Assembly: GCA_017391545.1 (NCBI GenBank)
Contig: JAFOYD010000123.1
Location: 1-20,640, forward strand
DNA from: Lachnospiraceae bacterium
GTDB lineage: Bacteria > Bacillota > Clostridia > Lachnospirales > Lachnospiraceae
DNA length: 20,640 bases
Reading direction: 5' to 3'
Part shown: one piece after another, positions 5,337 to 14,002 of the stretch
Position numbering within the stretch: the stretch's first letter is position 1
How the letters are laid out: the number at the start of each line of letters is the position of its first letter
Position numbers and translations under genes: made by a program
The notes under the pieces: generated by a model
Database searches by the model: none
What the model saw: the letters and a program-made list of their open reading frames with translations, nothing else
Told to the model about the DNA's origin: nothing

Positions 5337-8216
5337 ATGAACGCAGAACAACTGAAAATGCTTCCGAAGGGCGAGGTAATCAAGATTCGCGGAGCTAACG
5401 AACATAATCTGAAAAATATTAATCTGGACATTCCCAGAAATAAATTTGTCGTGCTGACGGGACTTTCCGGTTCCGGAAAGTCATCGCTTGCATTTGACAC
5501 GATTTACGCCGAGGGCCAGAGACGATATATGGAGTCGCTGTCGTCCTATGCCAGACAGTTTTTGGGACAAATGGAGAAACCGAATGTGGAGAGCATTGAA
5601 GGACTGTCTCCTGCAATCTCCATCGATCAGAAATCGACCAACAGAAATCCGCGATCGACTGTCGGTACTGTGACAGAGGTCTATGATTATTTTAGATTGC
5701 TCTATGCACGCATCGGAATCCCACACTGTCCGAACTGTGGCAGGGAGATCAGGCGTCAAACTGTCGATCAGATGGTAGATCAGGTTATGAGTCTGCCGCA
5801 GGGCACAAAGCTTCAGCTTCTGGCACCTGTCGTGCGCGGCAGAAAGGGAGAGCATGCCAAGGTTCTGGAACGGGCAAAAAAGGGCGGCTATGTTCGTGTG
5901 CGCATTGACGGGAGTCTGTATGACTTATCAGAGGAAATCAAGCTTGATAAAAACATTAAGCACAACATCGAAATCATCGTTGACCGACTTGTTATAAAGG
6001 AAGGAATCGAGCGGCGACTGACAGACTCCATCGAGAATGTGATGGCACTGTCAGACGGACTTCTGATGGTGGATGTGATCGGTGGCGAGATGATGAATTT
6101 CTCCGACAGCTTTGCCTGTCCGGACTGCAATATCAGCATTGATGAGGTGGAGCCGCGAAGCTTTTCTTTCAACAACCCTTTTGGAGCCTGTCCTGAATGT
6201 TTGGGACTTGGCTACAAGATGGAGTTTGATATCGACCTGATCATACCAGATAAGAGCCTTAGTATCAATCAGGGAGCAATCACTGTCATGGGATGGCAGT
6301 CCTGTACGGATAAGAGCAGCTTTACCAATGCGATTCTGCAGGCTTTGGCAGCCGCATATGACTTTTCACTGGACACGCCCTTTGAGGAGCTGTCACAACA
6401 GGCACAGGATGTACTTGTAAATGGCACAAAGGGAAAAGAGGTTATTGTGCATTATAAGGGACAGCGCGGAGAAGGCGATTATCCGGTGGCATTTGAAGGA
6501 CTTGTCAAAAATGTGGAGCGCAGATACAGGGAGACGGGGTCAGAAGCATCCAAGCAGGAATACGAGACATTCATGCAGATCACACCCTGTAAGGAGTGTG
6601 GAGGCAAGCGACTGAAGAAAAGCTCGCTTGCAGTAACAGTGTGCGATAAAAATATATATGAAATTACTTCGATGTCGATTGGCAATCTGTATCGTTTTAT
6701 GGACACGATGGAGCTGACAAAACAGCAGCAGCTGATTGGTAAGCGCATTTTAAAAGAAATCAAGGCAAGAGTAGGATTCCTGGCAAGTGTTGGACTGGAA
6801 TACCTTTGTCTGTCGAGAGGAACGGCATCTTTGTCAGGAGGGGAGGCACAGCGAATCAGACTTGCAACCCAGATTGGTTCCGGCCTTGTCGGTGTGTGCT
6901 ATATTCTGGATGAGCCGAGTATCGGTCTACACCAGCGGGATAATGATAAGCTTCTTGCCGCACTTAGAAATCTTCAGGAGCTTGGAAATACACTTCTGGT
7001 CGTGGAGCACGATGAGGATACGATGCTTGCGACAGACCATGTGATCGATATCGGTCCCGGGGCAGGTGCGCATGGCGGAGAAGTGATTGCGCAGGGTACT
7101 GCCGAGGAAATCATGCAGGTACCGGAATCGATTACGGGACAGTATCTGAGCGGTAAACTGCAGATACCGGTACCGGAGATCAGAAGGAAACCAAAAGGAT
7201 GGCTTACAGTAAAGGGTGCTGCGGAAAACAACCTCAAAAATATTGACGTGAAATTTCCACTTGGGGTATTTACCTGTGTGACAGGCGTGTCGGGTTCCGG
7301 AAAATCTTCCCTTGTCAATGAGATCCTTTATAAATATCTGGCAAAGACACTGAACAGAGCACGTATTATTCCGGGTAAATTCAAGAAGATTGAGGGTGTT
7401 GAACAGCTTGATAAGGTCATCGCAATCGACCAGTCCCCGATCGGAAGGACGCCGAGATCCAATCCGGCTACGTATACAGGTGTATTCGACCAGATCAGGG
7501 ATCTGTTTGCTTCCACAGTAGATGCAAAGGCAAAGGGATATACAAAAGGGCGTTTCAGCTTCAATGTAAAGGGCGGACGCTGTGAGGCGTGCGGTGGAGA
7601 TGGCATTATCAAAATTGAGATGCACTTCCTGCCGGATGTATATGTTCCATGTGAGGTATGCCAGGGCAAACGTTACAACAGAGAGACGCTGGATGTCAAA
7701 TATAAAGGAAAGAGCATTTATGATGTGCTCGATATGACGGTGGAGGAGGCGATGACCTTCTTTGAACCGGTGCCGTCCATCCGCCGGAAAATCGAGACGC
7801 TGTATGATGTAGGTCTTTCCTATATCAAACTGGGACAGCCGTCAACGACACTTTCCGGAGGAGAGGCGCAGCGGATCAAACTTGCTACAGAGCTTAGCCG
7901 CAGAAGTACAGGAAAGACAATCTACATTCTGGATGAGCCGACGACAGGACTTCATTTTGCAGATGTACACAAGCTCGTCGAGATTTTGCAGCGCCTTGCC
8001 GAGGGTGGAAATACGGTCGTTGTCATCGAGCATAATCTGGATGTGATCAAGACGGCGGATTACATCATTGACATCGGACCGGAAGGAGGAGACGGCGGTG
8101 GCACCGTCATTGCAGAAGGCTCCCCGGAGCACGTCGCACAGTGTCCGGAGTCTTACACCGGCGTGTACATCAAGAGAATGTTGGAGAAGGCTAAAAAAAT
8201 TAAAAACAATGAATAA
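5337..8216 (+). CDS. uvrA: UvrABC excinuclease subunit A
   Basis: UvrA is the dimeric ABC-type ATPase that first senses bulky DNA lesions and delivers UvrB. It has two composite ABC modules: Walker A GLSGSGKSS (42-50) and GVSGSGKSS (650-658), and signature LSGGEAQR at 499 and 839. Zinc-binding cysteine pairs are C261/C264 with C285/C288, and C749/C752 with C772/C775; a CxxC at 418/421 lies in the insertion region. Each module ends with a Walker B of the type YILDEPSIGLH or YILDEPTTGLH. The length, 959 residues, is about usual for the family. AGGA at 5327-5330 precedes the ATG by six bases. It is co-transcribed with uvrB. No convincing intrinsic terminator follows. Confidence 0.98.
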   Translation: MNAEQLKMLPKGEVIKIRGANEHNLKNINLDIPRNKFVVLTGLSGSGKSSLAFDTIYAEGQRRYMESLSSYARQFLGQMEKPNVESIEGLSPAISIDQKSTNRNPRSTVGTVTEVYDYFRLLYARIGIPHCPNCGREIRRQTVDQMVDQVMSLPQGTKLQLLAPVVRGRKGEHAKVLERAKKGGYVRVRIDGSLYDLSEEIKLDKNIKHNIEIIVDRLVIKEGIERRLTDSIENVMALSDGLLMVDVIGGEMMNFSDSFACPDCNISIDEVEPRSFSFNNPFGACPECLGLGYKMEFDIDLIIPDKSLSINQGAITVMGWQSCTDKSSFTNAILQALAAAYDFSLDTPFEELSQQAQDVLVNGTKGKEVIVHYKGQRGEGDYPVAFEGLVKNVERRYRETGSEASKQEYETFMQITPCKECGGKRLKKSSLAVTVCDKNIYEITSMSIGNLYRFMDTMELTKQQQLIGKRILKEIKARVGFLASVGLEYLCLSRGTASLSGGEAQRIRLATQIGSGLVGVCYILDEPSIGLHQRDNDKLLAALRNLQELGNTLLVVEHDEDTMLATDHVIDIGPGAGAHGGEVIAQGTAEEIMQVPESITGQYLSGKLQIPVPEIRRKPKGWLTVKGAAENNLKNIDVKFPLGVFTCVTGVSGSGKSSLVNEILYKYLAKTLNRARIIPGKFKKIEGVEQLDKVIAIDQSPIGRTPRSNPATYTGVFDQIRDLFASTVDAKAKGYTKGRFSFNVKGGRCEACGGDGIIKIEMHFLPDVYVPCEVCQGKRYNRETLDVKYKGKSIYDVLDMTVEEAMTFFEPVPSIRRKIETLYDVGLSYIKLGQPSTTLSGGEAQRIKLATELSRRSTGKTIYILDEPTTGLHFADVHKLVEILQRLAEGGNTVVVIEHNLDVIKTADYIIDIGPEGGDGGGTVIAEGSPEHVAQCPESYTGVYIKRMLEKAKKIKNNE

Positions 8217-8388
8217 TTGCATAAGTTCCCTCTTTACAAATTAATATTCAGATAATATAATAAATTTACATAATATTATGTGAAAAGCTAAAGTATTATG
8301 TAAAAGTTACCGATATAGCTTTTGTAAACCACAGAGACTATTTTTTCAATTTCATGCGTTTTTATTGTAAAAAAAGTGTGAAACCCCT
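8217..8388. other. uvrA-mbl intergenic region with palindrome and short repeats
   Basis: The gap between uvrA and mbl is 312 bases, very A/T-rich and without a gene. It has a perfect 14-base palindrome at 8268-8281 (ACATAATATTATGT). The octamer TATTATGT at 8274-8281 recurs at 8294-8301, each time followed by a short A-run, giving two direct half-site-like copies 20 bases apart (two helical turns). An 8-bp inverted repeat pairs AAAAGCTA at 8283-8290 with 8316-8323 over a 25-base loop; as a uvrA terminator it is weak. The phased repeats upstream of the promoter could be an operator, but no regulator is recognised. Confidence 0.4.
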
Positions 8389-8416
8389 TTGAAAAAAGAT
8401 CGAATTAGGTTATAAT
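8389..8416 (+). promoter_or_regulatory. SigA-type promoter for mbl
   Basis: TTGAAA at 8389-8394 and a perfect TATAAT at 8411-8416 are 16 bases apart. The predicted start is near 8423, leaving a leader of about 105 bases before the mbl ATG. No stable hairpin is obvious in that leader. Confidence 0.65.
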
Positions 8417-8528
8417 GGCTTAGTTATATATGTTAATAGTTATATCTTGAATGGGAATACTAATTACAATTGGGATGATATGCGACTAAGTTTTACTGAT
8501 TCGAATTTATAGAAAGGGGCACAGAGCC

Positions 8529-9524
8529 ATGCAATACACAGATATTGGAATTGACCTTGGAACCGCAAGTATACTGGTTTACATCAGAGGAAAGGGCGTT
8601 GTACTGAAGGAGCCTTCAGTAGTCGCTTTTGACAGAGACAATGATAAGATAAAAGCAATCGGAGAGGATGCGCGACTGATGCTTGGAAGGACTCCGGGCA
8701 ATATTGTAGCAGTCAGACCACTCAGACAGGGTGTTATTTCTGATTACAAAGTTACACAGCAGATGATGGAATACTTTATCAGAAAAGCACTTGGAAGAAA
8801 GACGTTCCGCAAGCCGGTGATCGCTGTATGTGTGCCAAGTGGTGTCACAGAGGTAGAGAAAAAGGCTGTTGTGGATGCTACCTATCTTGCAGGAGCAAGA
8901 GATGTCAAGATTATTGAGGAGCCTATCGCTGCAGCAATCGGAGCTGGTATTGATATATCGAAGCCATGCGGAAATATGATCGTAGATATCGGAGGAGGAA
9001 CTTCTGATATTGCAGTCATATCACTTGGCGGTACCGTTGTAAGCGCATCAATAAAGGTTGCAGGCGATGACTTTGATGAAGCCATCGTACGTTACATGAG
9101 AAAGAAACACAATCTTTTGATTGGTGAGAGAACAGCAGAAGACATCAAGATTAAAATTGGTTCAGCATTTAAGAGAGCAGAGGTTGACTATATGGACGTC
9201 AGAGGACGTAACCTGGTTACCGGTCTTCCAAAGACAATCCGTGTATCTTCGGATGAGACAGAGGAGGCACTGCGCGAGATTACCTCTCAGATTATTGATA
9301 CCATACACAGTGTTCTTGAGAAAACTCCACCTGAGCTTGCGGCAGATATTGCCGATCGAGGCATCGTGCTGACAGGAGGCGGAAGCCTTCTTCGTGGCCT
9401 GGAGGATCTGATCGAATCAAGGACCGGTATCAATACCATGACAGCAGAGGATCCGATGACAGCAGTTGCAATCGGTACAGGTAAGTATGTGGAATTCCTC
9501 GCAGGGGGAAGGGACGACTTCTAA
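8529..9524 (+). CDS. mbl: MreB/Mbl family rod-shape actin
   Basis: This 331-residue bacterial actin polymerises under the membrane and guides the elongation machinery for peptidoglycan. It has the phosphate-1 motif GIDLGTAS (7-14), the phosphate-2 motif DIGGGTSD around 152-160, an EEPIAAAIGAG connector, and the C-terminal adenosine-site motif VLTGGGSLLRGL, all in the usual order and spacing. AAAGGGG at 8513-8519 precedes the ATG. It is assigned to Mbl rather than MreB only on context: two FlgF/FlgG-type genes follow, the order mbl-flhO-flhP of Bacillus subtilis, and no mreC or mreD is next to it. Sequence alone would permit either name. Confidence 0.93.
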   Translation: MQYTDIGIDLGTASILVYIRGKGVVLKEPSVVAFDRDNDKIKAIGEDARLMLGRTPGNIVAVRPLRQGVISDYKVTQQMMEYFIRKALGRKTFRKPVIAVCVPSGVTEVEKKAVVDATYLAGARDVKIIEEPIAAAIGAGIDISKPCGNMIVDIGGGTSDIAVISLGGTVVSASIKVAGDDFDEAIVRYMRKKHNLLIGERTAEDIKIKIGSAFKRAEVDYMDVRGRNLVTGLPKTIRVSSDETEEALREITSQIIDTIHSVLEKTPPELAADIADRGIVLTGGGSLLRGLEDLIESRTGINTMTAEDPMTAVAIGTGKYVEFLAGGRDDF

Positions 9525-9585
9525 ATATCCGTTGACAGGATTTCTCCGAAATGCCGCAGCCAAGGCAACAGATTAGGAGGAACAT

Positions 9586-10362
9586 ATGCTTAGAGGTCTA
9601 TATACAGCCTACACCGGCATGATGAATGAGCAGTACAGAATGGATATCATGTCGAATAACCTGGCAAATGCAGATACCACCGGATTTAAAAAGGAAGGTT
9701 CTACGAGTCAGGCGTATTCTGAGGTGATGGCAGTCAAAATTAAAGATGTATCAGAAAATCCAAACACACCAAAACGTCTTGGAAATATGAGCCTTGGTGT
9801 AAAAATAGGAGAGACCTATACAGATTTCTCCCAGGGCTCACTCAGAGATACAGGCAATACCTATGATATTGCGATTGGTGGCGATGGATTTTTCAATATT
9901 GAGTTTACGAACAAGTCGGGCGAGACCTCTACCAAATATACAAGGGACGGTGGCTTCACACTCACAAAGGATGGCTATCTTGTGACAAAGGATGGCGACT
10001 ATGTGCTTGGTGAGAACGGAAGAATACAACTGTCCACAACAGCAGGCAACACAGTGTTTGATGAATCCGGAAATATCTATCAGGATGACAGACTGGTTGC
10101 AAGCTTGAAATTAACAGAATTTGAAGATACCAATTATCTGACCCATTATGGTGAGACAATGTGGGATGCCAAGGAAGGTGCAGTCGCAAAGGATGCTGGG
10201 GATGCCAAAATTTATCAGGGCTATCTGGAAATGTCCAATGCTTCCGTAGTCAAAGAAATGGTCAATATGATCACGATTTCGAGACAGTATGAGTCAAATC
10301 AGAAAATGCTGACGACCTTTGACGATACACTGGAGAAATCAATGGCGCTCAGTAAAGTGTAA
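9586..10362 (+). CDS. flgF: Flagellar basal-body rod protein, FlgF/FlhO type
   Basis: A 258-residue flagellar axial protein exported by the type III flagellar apparatus and built into the rod or proximal hook zone. The N-terminus has the flagellar rod signature, GLYTAYTGMM through MSNNLANADTTGFK (4-35). The C-terminus has the paired helix with QGYLEMSNASVVKEM and SRQYESNQKML. These termini pack together in the axial structure. There is no cleavable signal peptide, as expected. The ATG follows AGGAGG at 9575-9580. It is 61 bases after mbl and 49 before flgG. By position it corresponds to B. subtilis FlhO; FlgF is the name used in other bacteria, and the paralogues are hard to tell apart by eye. 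Confidence 0.88.
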   Translation: MLRGLYTAYTGMMNEQYRMDIMSNNLANADTTGFKKEGSTSQAYSEVMAVKIKDVSENPNTPKRLGNMSLGVKIGETYTDFSQGSLRDTGNTYDIAIGGDGFFNIEFTNKSGETSTKYTRDGGFTLTKDGYLVTKDGDYVLGENGRIQLSTTAGNTVFDESGNIYQDDRLVASLKLTEFEDTNYLTHYGETMWDAKEGAVAKDAGDAKIYQGYLEMSNASVVKEMVNMITISRQYESNQKMLTTFDDTLEKSMALSKV

Positions 10363-10411
10363 GGTAGTAATGTAACAGGGCATTCACATTAGAATCAGGA
10401 GGGGACAAGAT

Positions 10412-11230
10412 ATGGTAAGATCATTATGGACAGGCGCAACAGGCATGATTGCGCAGCAGTTAAATGTAGACAACATTTCCAACAATCTGGCGAATGTCAA
10501 CACGACAGGTTATAAGTCAGAGGTCATGGAATTTAAATCACTTTTATATCAGACAATACAGACAAAAACCACTACTGCAAACGGTGAAAACAAACCAATC
10601 GGTGCGGAAGTAGGACTGGGTGTCAGAAATTCAGCGATTACATCCATTTTTACACAGGGAAGTCTGCTTGAAACTCCCGGAGAAGCCAATTTTGCTATTG
10701 ACGGAAGAGGTTTCTTTGGCGTCAGGGGAGCAGATGGAAATACATACTATACCAGAAATGGCAATTTTGTATTTGCAATTGGAAATAATGGACTGACACT
10801 GAGTACATCAGACGGACTCCCGGTATTGGATAAGTCAGGAGCACCCATCACGATCGAAGGGACGGATATTGTTGCCAGCAAGATTACGGTCGGAAAGGAT
10901 GGCACACTCTATTATCCGGATGATAAAGGCATTCCGAAGAGCATGGACAAGACAATTGGTCTTTGGCAGTTTAATAATCCTGCGGGTTTAAGCAAGGAAG
11001 GAGACAGCCTGTTTTCAGTTACGGCAGCCAGTGGTAATGCAATGAATGAGGCTGAAAATAATAATCTGACCAAGAGTAATCTGATTCAGGGTTATCTGGA
11101 AGGCTCCAATGTGCAAATTGCAGATGAGATGGTCAATCTGATTGTCGCACAGAGAGCTTATGAGATGAACTCCAAGGTCATCACGACCTCAGATGAGATG
11201 CTGCAGCAGGCAAACCAGCTGAAGCGCTAG
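10412..11230 (+). CDS. flgG: Flagellar basal-body rod protein, FlgG/FlhP type
   Basis: A 272-residue distal-rod type protein of the flagellum. It has the N-terminal axial motif SLWTGATGMIAQQ and ISNNLANVNTTGYK (4-35). The C-terminal FlgG hallmark comprises GYLEGSNVQIADEMVNLI, QRAYEMNSK and DEMLQQANQL. The central region has the FlgE/F/G domain (FAIDGRGFFGV). Length and termini fit FlgG. GGAGGGG precedes the ATG by about eight bases. It lies between the FlgF-type gene and a rod-binding FlgJ-like gene, so all three probably share one transcript that ends at the terminator at 11654. Confidence 0.92.
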   Translation: MVRSLWTGATGMIAQQLNVDNISNNLANVNTTGYKSEVMEFKSLLYQTIQTKTTTANGENKPIGAEVGLGVRNSAITSIFTQGSLLETPGEANFAIDGRGFFGVRGADGNTYYTRNGNFVFAIGNNGLTLSTSDGLPVLDKSGAPITIEGTDIVASKITVGKDGTLYYPDDKGIPKSMDKTIGLWQFNNPAGLSKEGDSLFSVTAASGNAMNEAENNNLTKSNLIQGYLEGSNVQIADEMVNLIVAQRAYEMNSKVITTSDEMLQQANQLKR

Positions 11231-11257
11231 TTTCTATCAGAATGGGGGTAACGTGAT

Positions 11258-11647
11258 ATGGATATTGGTGGAGTGAGCTCAGTATATGCAGATTACATGA
11301 CAAGTCAGGCTTCCGGCAATAAGGCCGCGACGCTTCAGAGTAAACTTGAGAACAGCAGCACATCGGCAAATGATGATGAGCTGAAAGCGGCATGCAAGGA
11401 ATTTGAGTCGTATTTTACAGAGCAGGTATTTAATGCAATGATTGAGACGACAAAAGTTTTTTCTGATGAGGACGAGGATGGATATGCATCAAAGATGGTA
11501 GATTATTTTAAAGATTTTGCAGTGCAGGAGCTATGCGATCAAGTGACGGATGGCGAAGGAATTGGTATTGCAAATACGCTTTATGAACAGATGAAACGCA
11601 ATTATGGTATCGATACAATTCAGCCAAAGAGCGATTCGGAAGAATAA
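11258..11647 (+). CDS. flgJ: FlgJ-like flagellar rod-binding protein (rod-binding domain only)
   Basis: A 129-residue protein matching the N-terminal rod-binding domain of FlgJ: AACKEFESYFTEQVFNAMIE (46-65) and a second helix region with DYFKDFAVQELCDQVTDGEG followed by GIANTLYEQM. In enteric FlgJ this domain caps the growing rod and is fused to a muramidase. Here the muramidase part is absent, which is normal for many Firmicutes, where a separate enzyme must open the wall. It is 27 bases after flgG with a GGGGGT ribosome site. It has no signal peptide. It is the last gene of the mbl-flagellar block. Confidence 0.85.
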   Translation: MDIGGVSSVYADYMTSQASGNKAATLQSKLENSSTSANDDELKAACKEFESYFTEQVFNAMIETTKVFSDEDEDGYASKMVDYFKDFAVQELCDQVTDGEGIGIANTLYEQMKRNYGIDTIQPKSDSEE

Positions 11648-11653
11648 ATAAGC

Positions 11654-11681
11654 AGCCGACCCTGGTGGGTCGGCTTTTTTT
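11654..11681 (+). terminator. Intrinsic terminator after flgJ
   Basis: AGCCGACCC at 11654-11662 pairs perfectly with GGGTCGGCT at 11667-11675 around a TGGT loop, followed by a run of T to 11681. A classical strong rho-independent terminator ending the flagellar transcript and separating it from recD2. Confidence 0.93.
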
Positions 11682-11728
11682 ACGAGATAGGACGTTGTGC
11701 TGTCGCAAGTTATGGGAGGACACTGATT

Positions 11729-14002
11729 TTGGACACACTGAAAGGTTTTGTGGAGCATATTATATACAAAAATCCGCAGAATGGATATGGGGTCATTAAC
11801 CTTGTGGTTGAGGAAATGGAGATCACATGCACGGGAATCTTTATGCATTTGGATGAAGGCGAATGCATTGAAGCAGAGGGGAATTATGTAGAACATGCAA
11901 TCTATGGCAAACAGTTCAAGGTAGAAAGCTTTAAAGTGGTTGCCCCGGAGGACAAAGTCGCAGTGGAACGATATCTTGGCTCTGGTGCGATCAAGGGTGT
12001 CGGCGCAGCATTGGCGGCACGTATTGTAAGGCATTTTGGGGAAGATACCTTTCGAATCATCGAGGAGGAACCACACAGGCTTGCAGAAATAAAAGGAATC
12101 AGCGAGCGAAAGGCAAGAGAGATCGCAGAGCAGGTAGAGGAAAAAAAGGATGTCAGGGAGGCAATGATTTTCTTACAGAAATATGGTATTTCTAATACAC
12201 TGGCTCTCAAGATTTACAAGCAGTACGGAATGGGATTGTATAAGGTTATGCAGGAGAACCCTTATAAACTTGCAGAAGATATATCAGGAATCGGTTTTCG
12301 CATCGCAGACGAGATCGCTTCCAAAATCGGAATACACACAGACTCTGATTACCGTATCAGAAGCGGAATTTTATATACACTGCTGCAGGCAGGAGCGGAG
12401 GGGCACGTATTTTTACCGGAGGAGCTTTTGCTGGAGAAAGCTGCAGCCATGCTCGAACTGACACCGGAACAGATACAGCCACAGATTGCTAATCTGGCAA
12501 TTGACAAAAAGCTTGTGATCAAGGAAAAGGCAATCGAAAATAATCAGAAAATGAAATGCATCTATGGCATGAGCTTTTACTATGCGGAGCTCAACTGTGC
12601 CAGTATGCTGTATGAGCTTCAGAGTGCATTTGATGGTGCGGAACGGTTTACGAAAGTAGAGATCGACCAGCTCGAGAAAAAAATCAGAAAGCTTGAGCTG
12701 CAAAGTAATATGGAACTTGACAGTTTACAGAGAAAGGCTGTCATGGAGGCAGTGCAGAATGGCATTTTCATATTGTCGGGAGGACCCGGAACAGGAAAAA
12801 CGACGACGATCAATATGATCATACGATATTTTGAGAACGCAGGCATGGATATCTTCCTTGCGGCTCCTACGGGAAGAGCAGCAAAGCGCATGACGGAGGC
12901 GACGGGATTTGAAGCCCAGACGATCCACCGGCTATTGGAATTAAATGGCGCTGTCTCCGAGGACGATAAGGCGGGTGGAACAGCGCATTTTGAAAAAAAT
13001 GAATTGAATCCGTTGGAGGCAGACGTCATTATCATTGATGAGATGTCAATGGTCGATATCCATCTTTTTCAGGCACTTCTAAAAGCAACTGCTCCGGGAA
13101 CAAGGCTCATTATGGTCGGAGATCGAAACCAGCTGCCCTCGGTGGGCCCGGGACAGGTATTAAAGGATTTGATGGAGAGTGGACAGATTGCGACGGTTGT
13201 GCTGTCAAAGATATTCCGGCAGGCGGGGGAGAGCGACATCGTAGTGAATGCGCATCTGATCAATGAGGGAAAGGAAATCAAGCTTGACAATAAGAGCCGC
13301 GACTTTTTCTTTTTGGAGCGAAACAATGTGAATGTGATCTACAAGCATATGATTCAGCTGATCACAGAGAAGCTTCCCAAATATGTCAATGCAGGAATAT
13401 ATGACATCCAGGTGCTGACACCTATGAGAAAAGGAGCACTTGGCGCCCTGACGCTCAATGGCATCCTTCAGCAGTACCTCAATCCACCTGCACCGGAGAA
13501 ACAGGAGATCGTTCATGGGGATGGCGTATTCCGTCTGGGCGACAAAGTCATGCAGATCAAAAACAACTATCAGCTTGAATGGGAGATTGTAAGCAAATAT
13601 GGCATCGCAATTGAGAGTGGACAGGGTGTGTTTAACGGAGATGTCGGCGTGATCAGAGAAATCAACGAGACAGCAAAGACGGTTACTGTGGAATACGATG
13701 ATGTAAGAAGGGTGACATACCCGATCAGCGGGCTTGATGAGATTGAGCTTGCGTATGCCATAACGATACACAAATCGCAGGGAAGCGAGTACCCTGCGGT
13801 GATTCTTCCGTTGCTTACAGGTCCAAGGATGCTGTTTAACCGAAACTTATTATATACCGGAGTCACGAGGGCAAAGAACTGTGTGACGATCCTTGGAAGC
13901 CGCGATACAGTCAGACAGATGATTGCAAACGAAAACGAACAGAAACGATATACGGGGTTACAGGAAAGAATATGCGAAATCATGGGTCAGGATATGGAGT
14001 AA
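11729..14002 (+). CDS. recD2: RecD2-type 5'-3' DNA helicase (RecD/TraA family)
   Basis: A 757-residue SF1B helicase of the RecD2 class, which acts without RecBC and contributes to genome stability and fork repair. The N-terminal half has helix-hairpin-helix-like segments (LGSGAIKGVGAALAARIV, ISGIGFRIADEIASKIG). Motor motifs: Walker A GGPGTGKTT (~352-360), DEMSMVD (437-443), GDRNQLPSVGPGQ (from ~465), HKSQGSEYPAV (~680-690) and YTGVTRAK (~710-717). The start is TTG at 11729: GGGAGGA at 11714-11720 is eight bases away, and the N-terminus LKGFVEHIIYKNPQNGYGV is that of the family. It overlaps comF by 31 bases. Confidence 0.95.
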   Translation: MDTLKGFVEHIIYKNPQNGYGVINLVVEEMEITCTGIFMHLDEGECIEAEGNYVEHAIYGKQFKVESFKVVAPEDKVAVERYLGSGAIKGVGAALAARIVRHFGEDTFRIIEEEPHRLAEIKGISERKAREIAEQVEEKKDVREAMIFLQKYGISNTLALKIYKQYGMGLYKVMQENPYKLAEDISGIGFRIADEIASKIGIHTDSDYRIRSGILYTLLQAGAEGHVFLPEELLLEKAAAMLELTPEQIQPQIANLAIDKKLVIKEKAIENNQKMKCIYGMSFYYAELNCASMLYELQSAFDGAERFTKVEIDQLEKKIRKLELQSNMELDSLQRKAVMEAVQNGIFILSGGPGTGKTTTINMIIRYFENAGMDIFLAAPTGRAAKRMTEATGFEAQTIHRLLELNGAVSEDDKAGGTAHFEKNELNPLEADVIIIDEMSMVDIHLFQALLKATAPGTRLIMVGDRNQLPSVGPGQVLKDLMESGQIATVVLSKIFRQAGESDIVVNAHLINEGKEIKLDNKSRDFFFLERNNVNVIYKHMIQLITEKLPKYVNAGIYDIQVLTPMRKGALGALTLNGILQQYLNPPAPEKQEIVHGDGVFRLGDKVMQIKNNYQLEWEIVSKYGIAIESGQGVFNGDVGVIREINETAKTVTVEYDDVRRVTYPISGLDEIELAYAITIHKSQGSEYPAVILPLLTGPRMLFNRNLLYTGVTRAKNCVTILGSRDTVRQMIANENEQKRYTGLQERICEIMGQDME

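Noticed and set aside
4598..5500. 300-codon open frame on the minus strand across the end of uvrB and start of uvrA
   Set aside because: It is antisense to two strongly conserved genes, has serine/arginine-rich shadow composition and matches no known protein pattern.
8283..8323. Terminator for uvrA
   Set aside because: The stem is only 8 bp, A/T-rich, with a 25-base loop; it is not a convincing intrinsic terminator.
9522..9560. Possible SigD (flagellar) promoter before flgF, with TAAA and a CCGAAAT sequence, and a TTGACA at 9532
   Set aside because: The spacing between TAAA and CCGAAAT is about 20 bases instead of 14-16, and no -10 lies 16-18 bases after TTGACA.
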